A stretch of 5,708 nucleotides of DNA from an uncultured Clostridia bacterium. Its GTDB lineage: Bacteria; Bacillota; Clostridia; TANB77; CAG-508. Position 1 is the stretch's first letter. Each line of letters opens with the position of its first letter. The stretch is from assembly GCA_947629805.1 (NCBI GenBank), contig CANRFE010000078.1:1-5708 (forward strand). The letters are read 5' to 3'. The notes under the pieces are model-generated. The model did no database searches, was not told the DNA's origin, and worked only from the letters and a program-made list of their open reading frames with translations. Shown here one piece after another: positions 4,786-5,708 of the stretch. The translations under genes were made by a program, and so were the position numbers.

Positions 4786-5708
4786 ATGGACAAAAAAACA
4801 AACAAAATAATAGCAAGCATTTTAGTTCTTATGCTAACAATGTCACACATCAATATTCTAGGGCAAGTAGTAGCTAGTAGTTTGGAAAGTCAAACGCAAC
4901 AAACAAACCATTCCAATGTAGAATTTGATGCGTATTTTAAGCAAGAAAATAACAAAGTACATTCTACAACAAATACCATAGGAGAAGAAAATTACTTATA
5001 CTTGGCACTTCAAGTAAAAGAAGCAGGCTATTTGAAAGAAATTTGTGTAGAAACGCAAGATGCTAATTTTACTATACAAGAAATACAAAATTCTGAAATA
5101 GCAAAAGTAGAAGACAACAAAGTATACTTAAATCAAATAAAAAATGGAGAACCTTTAGAAATTGCACTTCCAATTCAAATGTTGCAAAAAGAAGAACTTT
5201 CCATAGAAGAGTTTAATAAACAAAGCGTTGTTAAATTCATGGCTACTTATGTGGATGGAAATGGAAAAGAAAAGCAAGTGAAAAAAGACATAGAGGTCCA
5301 ATTAGCATGGACAAATGAAAAACAAGCAGAGTGCAATGTACAAGTAGCAAAATTTATTCCTTACGATATAAATGGACACAAAGGTTTAGTTTTACAGACC
5401 ATAGTACAATCTTACTTAAAGGATAATGCTTTACCAGTTAAACAAAATAAAATAGAAATACAAGTTCCTACTCTTAATAATAAAAAACCAACAGAAGTAA
5501 AAGTAGTTGCCAATACTACAAAAGCAACCAACGGAGAGGAAACAGGAAATAGCTTTACAAACGAAAATTATAATTATGAACAAGAAACAGGAAAATTAAC
5601 CATTACAGTAGAAAACCAAGCAAATTCACAAGGAAATGTTTCATGGAAAAAAGAAGCACAAGATGAATTTGTTGTTACCTATGTATATGAAGAAGAAACT
5701 TTAAGTAC
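4786..5708 (+). CDS. Large secreted/surface protein, N-terminal part (3' end outside window), function unknown
   Basis: The reading frame is open from the ATG at 4786 to the window edge: 307 full codons with no stop. The protein starts with a classical signal peptide: basic residues K3, K4 and K7, a hydrophobic core at about 8-26, and a likely cleavage site after V28-V-A30. After a polar Gln/Thr-rich linker come stretches of alternating hydrophobic and polar residues that suggest beta-sandwich or Ig-like domains. These are about 45-180 (from 'VEFDAYF'; includes 'LALQVKEAGYLKEI' and 'DANFTI'), about 185-230 ('VAKFIPYDINGHKGLVLQT', then 'ALPVKQNKIEIQVPTL') and about 233-307 ('KPTEVKVVANTTKATNG', then 'NYNYEQETGKLTITVEN', then 'VSWKKEAQDEFVVTYVY'). 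Only two cysteines (C87, C183) are present. It is probably an exported wall-associated or extracellular structural protein; no enzyme motif or anchor is visible in this part. I have an unverified impression of similar large proteins in uncultured Clostridia. It has its own strong promoter and ribosome site. Confidence 0.87.
   Translation, partial: MDKKTNKIIASILVLMLTMSHINILGQVVASSLESQTQQTNHSNVEFDAYFKQENNKVHSTTNTIGEENYLYLALQVKEAGYLKEICVETQDANFTIQEIQNSEIAKVEDNKVYLNQIKNGEPLEIALPIQMLQKEELSIEEFNKQSVVKFMATYVDGNGKEKQVKKDIEVQLAWTNEKQAECNVQVAKFIPYDINGHKGLVLQTIVQSYLKDNALPVKQNKIEIQVPTLNNKKPTEVKVVANTTKATNGEETGNSFTNENYNYEQETGKLTITVENQANSQGNVSWKKEAQDEFVVTYVYEEETLS

Noticed and set aside
4653..4853. Minus-strand frame across the promoter and signal peptide region of the secreted-protein gene
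   Set aside because: It overlaps a canonical promoter, consensus ribosome site and signal peptide on the plus strand; its Ile/Phe-rich product is what AT-rich antisense sequence gives.

Overview
The window looks like a chromosomal piece of a low-GC Gram-positive bacterium, most likely an uncultured gut-type member of the Clostridia. The base composition is strongly AT-rich (roughly 30% GC by eye), AAA/ATA/GAA/TTA codons are used heavily, and the Shine-Dalgarno sites are strong (AGGAGG, AGGAG, GAGGTGA). The gene order mreC-mreD-mrdA-minC is typical of clostridial cell-shape and division loci. No mobile element, RNA gene or CRISPR array is visible.

Positions 1-3726 hold a same-strand operon: the 3' end of mreC, all of mreD, mrdA (PBP2, a class B transpeptidase with all three catalytic motifs intact) and minC. 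Gaps are only 22, 35 and 25 bases and each complete gene has its own ribosome binding site, so the set is probably co-transcribed from a promoter upstream of the window. MreC, MreD and PBP2 belong to the elongasome that builds lateral wall peptidoglycan. MinC inhibits FtsZ away from midcell, so the operon links elongation to septum placement.

The operon ends in a 14-bp perfect inverted repeat (3732-3761) with A and T tracts on either side, so it can terminate transcription from both directions. minD and minE, often directly behind minC in related operons, are not in the window. Instead, two small convergent genes (3762-4067 and 4064-4387, minus strand) overlap by 4 bases at an ATGA junction. 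They encode a Pro/Tyr/Phe-rich protein with a hydrophobic C-terminus and a charged helical protein. Neither has a firmly known function; a spore or envelope role is a guess.

A purine-rich intergenic region of about 400 bases (4388-4785) contains the divergent start signals: a possible sporulation-type -10 element for the minus-strand pair and a canonical sigma-A promoter (TTGAAA-N17-TATAAT) facing right. The latter drives a gene that starts at 4786 and runs off the window end. It encodes a secreted protein with a clear signal peptide and probable beta-sandwich-like domains, and it is the least understood part of the window.
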